Shown: one piece after another, positions 41,026 through 44,088 of the stretch
Position numbering within the stretch: the stretch's first letter is position 1
Layout of the letters: the number at the start of each line of letters is the position of its first letter
IMG/VR virus record: IMGVR_UViG_3300042897_000746
Coordinates: 1-44,088 of that record
From: a virus
DNA: 44,088 nucleotides
Strand: one strand, 5' to 3'
The notes under the pieces: model-generated
Database searches by the model: none
Told to the model about the DNA's origin: nothing
Seen by the model: the letters and a program-made list of their open reading frames with translations, nothing else
Position numbers and translations under genes: made by a program

Positions 41026-41634
41026 TTATTGTTTAAGAAATGATAAGATTTTTTCCTTCACACCACTTTGTTTAATTCCTTCTCTACTGCTAGGAGTAAG
41101 TACAAAGTTTTCCAATCCCCATGATCTTTCAACCTCTCCTCTCCAATCAGTTGTTCTCTTTCCCATATCCAGGTCATCTACAGCAACCCAGTGAGTTACT
41201 TCAGAGTGATCTCTTAACCAACGAAGAATTTCAAAATGTCTAGTTTGTTCTAAATCATTTTGCCTAGTCCAAGGAAAATCACCATCTCTTGGTAGGAATC
41301 CATCTTCATGCCAGTTGGTATAATGAAACACCTCAGTTGTTGCAATAGGTCTTTTAATGATACCTTGTGCTTCATAGTAATCTCCGAGTTCTTCTAGGGA
41401 TGCATGAAGTCTCCAATCAGATGATACCACAATTTCTGCTCCGGTTTCTTCAATGATACTATTTAGAACAGCAATAGCTTTCTTATCAAAATTATCAAAC
41501 CGGTATTTAACCGGCATTTCCTTAGTGGTCATAGAGAGTTTTCTTCCTCCCCATTCCTTTTGCTTTTTATAACGGCCGCCCCAGTTATTGGCAAGACAGA
41601 TTACACCGTCATTATCTAAAAATATAACTTTCAT
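41026..41634 (-). CDS. HAD phosphatase of the 'Swiss Army Knife' RNA-repair type
   Basis: The 202-residue protein has VIFLDNDGVI (Asp7 nucleophile and Asp9), EIVVSSDWR (Ser71/72, motif II) and WVAVDDLDMG (motif IV). VIFLDxDGV...IVxSSxWR is the pattern of the HAD_SAK domains described in RNA-repair proteins, which can remove terminal phosphates from nucleic acids. It lies 44 bases before the TROVE-like DUF2828 gene. A perfect 15-base palindrome sits 10 bases before its ATG. The RNA substrate is inferred from family and context. Confidence 0.75.
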   Translation of the reverse strand: MKVIFLDNDGVICLANNWGGRYKKQKEWGGRKLSMTTKEMPVKYRFDNFDKKAIAVLNSIIEETGAEIVVSSDWRLHASLEELGDYYEAQGIIKRPIATTEVFHYTNWHEDGFLPRDGDFPWTRQNDLEQTRHFEILRWLRDHSEVTHWVAVDDLDMGKRTTDWRGEVERSWGLENFVLTPSSREGIKQSGVKEKILSFLKQ

Positions 41635-41643
41635 TCTAGTGAG

Positions 41644-41658
41644 ATTAATCAGATTAAT
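41644..41658. promoter_or_regulatory. 15-base palindrome before HAD_SAK gene
   Basis: ATTAATC-A-GATTAAT is perfectly symmetric and lies 10-24 bases before the ATG at 41634. Its size and place fit an operator for a dimeric regulator, or a small mRNA hairpin near the start. Confidence 0.4.
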
Positions 41659-41706
41659 AATAATACATACGGTGAGAAACTGAAAGTATGACTACCCTCA
41701 TTCTAC

Positions 41707-41991
41707 TCACTCTGTTTTAAGCTGTTTGATGTATTTAAGGGCTTTAGCGCAAAGTTCAAATTCTTCTGCCTGCTCTACCCTTTGAATGTTTAACTCTAAA
41801 GCTTCTAGGAAATTTTCTTTAGATATTGTAAGATCCAAATCTAGGTTGGATATTATTCCGATTGAAACTACATCAACCTCTTCTTCCATTGCTTTACATA
41901 CGGCATTAACAACTGTTACTGCAACCTCGGTTGCTCTAAGTCTGGCTTCTTCATCCAGTTCATCAAAGTTTGTTGCTTGAAATTCTATCAT
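41707..41991 (-). CDS. Small acidic helical protein, unknown
   Basis: A frame from 42024 is open, but ATG 41991 (94 residues, MIEFQATNFDELDEEAR) overlaps the upstream stop by exactly four bases (ATGA), the coupling seen elsewhere in this genome. The product is helical and acidic (VNAVCKAMEEEVDVV, then NIQRVEQAEEFELCAKAL). I do not recognise it. It is probably translated together with the preceding gene. Confidence 0.6.
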   Translation of the reverse strand: MIEFQATNFDELDEEARLRATEVAVTVVNAVCKAMEEEVDVVSIGIISNLDLDLTISKENFLEALELNIQRVEQAEEFELCAKALKYIKQLKTE

Positions 41992-42320
41992 AGACCATTT
42001 TTTATCTGTAAACAAACATGGCATCTTTCGTATTCTTCATCATCCTGGAATATACGAATCATATTATCCAACATAGTAATAACCTGTTCTTTGGATACTT
42101 CTTTACTCTTAATTAACTTCTTGATTGATGATACCGCAATAGGAATGTCAAGATCCTCAAAGTCCTTATAGAACTTTTCAGCTTGTTCTCTTGCCCATTC
42201 TCGTTGTGATTCTTTCATATCCTCCATTGCGTACATTTTCGCGATTTCATCCATTTCAATACCATGATCTTCTGGATTGAAACCGTCTTCAGGGTCGTGA
42301 TTTAACCAATCTTTGTCCAT
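41988..42320 (-). CDS. Small acidic protein, unknown
   Basis: The 110-residue product starts MDKDWLNHDPEDGF and continues in charged helices (MKESQREWAREQAEKFYKD, KEQVITMLDNMIRIF), ending with a CHVC pair. No family is recognised. It has its own TATATTTG -7 box after a terminator and couples to the next gene by an ATGA overlap. Confidence 0.65.
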   Translation of the reverse strand: MDKDWLNHDPEDGFNPEDHGIEMDEIAKMYAMEDMKESQREWAREQAEKFYKDFEDLDIPIAVSSIKKLIKSKEVSKEQVITMLDNMIRIFQDDEEYERCHVCLQIKNGL

Positions 42321-42339
42321 TTTTATTTGATTATTTATT

Positions 42340-42347
42340 CAAATATA
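42340..42347 (-). promoter_or_regulatory. Bacteroidota-type -7 box TATATTTG
   Basis: TATATTTG matches TAnnTTTG exactly, 20-27 bases before the ATG at 42320 and a few bases after the terminator at 42358-42386. The arrangement of terminator, -7 box and gene is the same as at 27820-27920. Confidence 0.55.
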
Positions 42348-42357
42348 ACAAAAACTA

Positions 42358-42386
42358 GAAAGGTCTGAAAGAATCCAGACCTTTTT
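42358..42386 (-). terminator. Intrinsic terminator after coiled-coil/TM gene
   Basis: On the minus strand AAAGGTCTG and CAGACCTTT form a 9-bp stem around GATTCTTT, with T-rich flanks. It starts 21 bases past the stop at 42407 and ends the unit that begins with the fibre gene. Confidence 0.82.
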
Positions 42387-42406
42387 CTAAAAATATTTTT
42401 TAAGAT

Positions 42407-42736
42407 TTATTTGAAGTAATTAAGTAATGCAATAACCATACCAAACAGGATTTGTACAACTAACCAAACAGTAACAGCTTGTGTTTTGAATGTCTTAAGT
42501 TCATTCACATCCTTGATCACTTCTTTAAGCTGGGTAGGTGAAGCAACTTCATCAACCTCCTTTTTCCATCTCCACACCTCTTTAGAGAAATCCTCTTTAG
42601 CTTTAAGCTCTGTGATTTCTCTCTTAAGATCCTGTATCTCGGTATTCAATTTATTGATACCATCGTTGAGTCTCTCAAGTTCAGCTATTACCAGTTTGGA
42701 ATATTCATTCCACCCATTTTGGTGTTCATTTGCCAT
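42407..42736 (-). CDS. Small coiled-coil protein with C-terminal membrane segment
   Basis: The 109-residue protein has a long charged coiled coil (residues ~12-90, such as LERLNDGINKLNTEIQDLKR) and one hydrophobic C-terminal helix, AVTVWLVVQILFGMVIALL. This is the layout of XhlA-like phage proteins involved in lysis or membrane anchoring. Lysis is a guess from layout and from its place near the fibre gene. It overlaps the upstream gene by 11 bases. Confidence 0.65.
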   Translation of the reverse strand: MANEHQNGWNEYSKLVIAELERLNDGINKLNTEIQDLKREITELKAKEDFSKEVWRWKKEVDEVASPTQLKEVIKDVNELKTFKTQAVTVWLVVQILFGMVIALLNYFK

Positions 42737-42902
42737 AGGTTTTACATATATCTTTTAATTTAATAACAATTTCATCTGATGATAAATTTTCATCATGTAT
42801 TACTTTCTTTATAGTAGACATGCATTTCTTAAGATTTACATCTCTATCTGTGAGCGACTCAGCTAAATCTTTAAGCTGACTAATACAAGACGGTTTTTCC
42901 AT
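42726..42902 (-). CDS. Small helical protein, unknown
   Basis: A start at 42923 would use TTG; ATG 42902 (58 residues, MEKPSCISQLKDLAESL) is preferred. The product is a charged helical protein (STIKKVIHDENLSSDEI, then VIKLKDICKTYGK) with no known family. It overlaps the next gene by 11 bases, so it is probably translated with it. Confidence 0.5.
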   Translation of the reverse strand: MEKPSCISQLKDLAESLTDRDVNLKKCMSTIKKVIHDENLSSDEIVIKLKDICKTYGK

Positions 42903-42926
42903 AAATGAACTTGCAGTTTTCAAAAC

Positions 42927-43076
42927 TTATGTTTTATTTATTTTTGTTACCGTTACAGGTTTTTCCTGTAATTGTGTATTTTGTGACGCTTCCAAAGCTT
43001 TTCTAACAATTACCTTTGCTTGAGTAATAAATCCTTTAGGTTTTTCTGGCGGTTTATTTCCACATCCACATCCCAT
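42927..43076 (-). CDS. Tiny Cys/Gly-start protein (49 residues), unknown
   Basis: The frame reads MGCGCGNKPPEKPKGFITQA, then a helix (VIVRKALEAS) and VTVTKINKT. Its ATG lies 2 bases after the stop of the Cys-rich gene and its stop 24 bases before the next ATG, so it fits perfectly into the gene string. The CGC start could bind metal with the neighbouring Cys-rich protein. It is short, so confidence rests mainly on position and codon pattern. Confidence 0.6.
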   Translation of the reverse strand: MGCGCGNKPPEKPKGFITQAKVIVRKALEASQNTQLQEKPVTVTKINKT

Positions 43077-43078
43077 GA

Positions 43079-43282
43079 TTACCACTTGTTTTTAGGACAA
43101 CTTTCAGTTGACCATTTTGCTTTTTTCTTTACATAACATCCACATACACCACACCTATTATCAAGTAGATGTTTACAAGAATAACATTTATCCAATCTTA
43201 GTTTATATGTATGAGCATCGACCGTATCACCTATAAAGATGAATTTGGTCAATGCCCATATAAACCTAAATACCTTTTTCAT
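43079..43282 (-). CDS. Small Cys-rich (zinc-ribbon-like) protein
   Basis: The 67-residue protein has a hydrophobic N-terminal stretch (VFRFIWALTKFIFIG) followed by CYSCKHLLDNRCGVCGCYV and KWSTESCPKNKW. The spaced Cys (CxxC, then CxxCxC and a final C) suggest a zinc-binding ribbon. Small proteins of this type are common in T4-like phages, but the role is unknown. It follows the fibre gene by three bases. Confidence 0.75.
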   Translation of the reverse strand: MKKVFRFIWALTKFIFIGDTVDAHTYKLRLDKCYSCKHLLDNRCGVCGCYVKKKAKWSTESCPKNKW

Positions 43283-43285
43283 CGG

Positions 43286-44088
43286 TTAGGATATCTTTTT
43301 GAATTCTACATCAATCTTAGAATAGTCAACGGCGTAGTATTCACCTTTCGTTATCACAGCATTTTCAAATGCGGTTCCGATTAACTCTTGTGCCATAACA
43401 CCTTGATATCTACCTTCCATTCCAACTTGATCTACATATTCAAATTCGTAAATGTTTATTCCACCAGTTGATATTCCGATTTGTTGGATATTTTTCTTAA
43501 GTCTCATATCGGATGCATTTTCCCATGCAGGTACATATAGAGTAGGACCGTTTTGACATATCAGTTCAATCCAACCGTATGCAACATAGTTAGTATCATC
43601 TGGAACTCCGTTATAGAATCCAACAAATGATGCGATTGCCGGGGCACCCACACAAGTAAATCCTGCACCAGGAGCACCACTAGGACCAGCCGGACCCTGA
43701 GGACCAGTAGGACCAGGACCACCAGCAGGACCAGGCCCACCAGCAGGACCAGGACCACCAGGACCACCAGCAGGACCAGTACTTCCTTGGAATCCAGTAG
43801 GACCGTTAGAACCAGTTGCACCGCGGAAACCTTGAGGGCCTTGGAAACCACCTGGACCAGGACCACCTTGAGAACCTTGGAAACCACCTGAACCAGGACC
43901 ACCTGTGGCACCTTGGAAACCAGGACCACCACCAGGACCATTACCACCAGTGGCACCTTGGAAACCAGTTAAACCACCTGAACCAGGACCACCTTGTGGA
44001 CCAGTACTTCCTTGGAAACCAGTTAAACCACCTGAACCAGGACCACCTTGTGGACCAGTACTTCCTTGGAAACCAGTTAAACCACCTG
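43286..44088 (-). CDS. Collagen-like fibre protein with C-terminal S74 chaperone domain (N-terminus beyond window)
   Basis: The frame enters at the right edge and has no stop until 43286. From the edge to ~43662 it is unbroken Gly-x-y, such as GFQGSTGPQGGPGSGGLT, a collagen-like triple helix. A short spacer (FTCVGAPAIASFVGFYNG) follows. The C-terminal S74 domain is seen in NASDMRLKKNIQ, YEFEYVD, RYQGVMAQEL and YYAVDYSKIDVEF. Ser and Lys five residues apart in SDMRLK are the autocleavage dyad, so the last ~75 residues probably release themselves after helping the trimer fold. It is likely a tail or head fibre for host binding. Confidence 0.9.
   Translation of the reverse strand, partial: GGLTGFQGSTGPQGGPGSGGLTGFQGSTGPQGGPGSGGLTGFQGATGGNGPGGGPGFQGATGGPGSGGFQGSQGGPGPGGFQGPQGFRGATGSNGPTGFQGSTGPAGGPGGPGPAGGPGPAGGPGPTGPQGPAGPSGAPGAGFTCVGAPAIASFVGFYNGVPDDTNYVAYGWIELICQNGPTLYVPAWENASDMRLKKNIQQIGISTGGINIYEFEYVDQVGMEGRYQGVMAQELIGTAFENAVITKGEYYAVDYSKIDVEFKKIS
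43962..44088 (-). repeat. 54-bp tandem repeats in the collagen-like region
   Basis: Two perfect 54-bp copies (43962-44015, 44016-44069) and 19 bases of a third reach the window edge. Each encodes 18 residues, six Gly-x-y triplets. Related shorter units continue to ~43800. Perfect copies point to recent expansion, and copy number is likely to vary. Confidence 0.88.

Noticed and set aside
43561-43956. Val/Leu-rich 131-codon frame opposite the frame of the collagen repeats
   Set aside because: It is a frame-shifted shadow of Gly-x-y codons (GGT CCT read as GTC or TGG), with no fold or motif.
1-44088. Genes on the plus strand
   Set aside because: All plus-strand frames lie opposite clear minus-strand genes, are short, and show no recognisable domains.

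Overview
The window looks like part of the genome of a large, tailed, T4-related phage that infects a Bacteroidota host. T4-type genes are recognisable by motif and partly by order: capsid 23, protease/scaffold 21-22, portal 20, head completion 4, late sigma 55, sheath terminator 15, recombination 46/47, helicase 41, uvsX, clamp 45 and DNA polymerase 43. A Bacteroidota host is suggested by A/T-rich leaders without Shine-Dalgarno sequences, TAnnTTTG-type -7 boxes after terminators, and a 58-codon gene resembling the Bacteroidota histone H1-like (Hc1) family. Base composition is AT-rich. Every gene I can support lies on the minus strand, so transcription runs from high to low coordinates.

Layout in the direction of transcription. 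44088-42407: collagen-like fibre with a C-terminal S74 chaperone domain and four small genes. 42320-41026: two small unknown genes and a HAD phosphatase of the 'Swiss Army Knife' RNA-repair type. 40981-38958: a DUF2828 (TROVE-like plus vWA) protein, then the only long non-coding stretch, with a candidate structured RNA, strong hairpins and three perfect 23-bp repeats. 38957-35629: a host-like sigma-70 factor, a NEIL1-like glycosylase, a dUTPase-like protein and the N-terminal half of DNA polymerase. 35525-32736: class I ribonucleotide reductase. 32725-21295: a sugar island with KdsA, Nudix, UDP-GlcNAc dehydratase, aminotransferase, glycosyltransferases, HAD/kinase/nucleotidyltransferase, epimerase and a divergent C5 cytosine methyltransferase. 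A small late unit (Hc1-like gene plus a gene with a capsid-targeting-like N-terminus) sits inside this island. 21248-15581: clamp, acyltransferase, MaoC hydratase, glycosyltransferases and the C-terminal half of DNA polymerase. 15557-9572: UvsX, helicase and gp47/gp46. 9548-1: virion assembly genes and gp55.

How the genes fit together. Replication, recombination and dNTP genes share an identical CATATAAAAATA element just before the start codon (uvsX, both polymerase halves, dUTPase). Virion genes carry an AATATATAAA or TATAAATA box about 15-30 bases upstream, which fits a gp55-type late sigma. The sugar genes could make a bacillosamine-type nucleotide sugar (PglF-, PglE- and PglD-like steps) and transfer it to virion, DNA or host surface; the acceptor cannot be read from sequence.

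Most notable: DNA polymerase B split at the fingers into genes 16.8 kb apart; two glycosyltransferases joined across an A9 run with no start codon for the second; a TROVE-like protein next to a HAD_SAK phosphatase and an apparent non-coding RNA; and a small late operon that may encode packaged internal head proteins.
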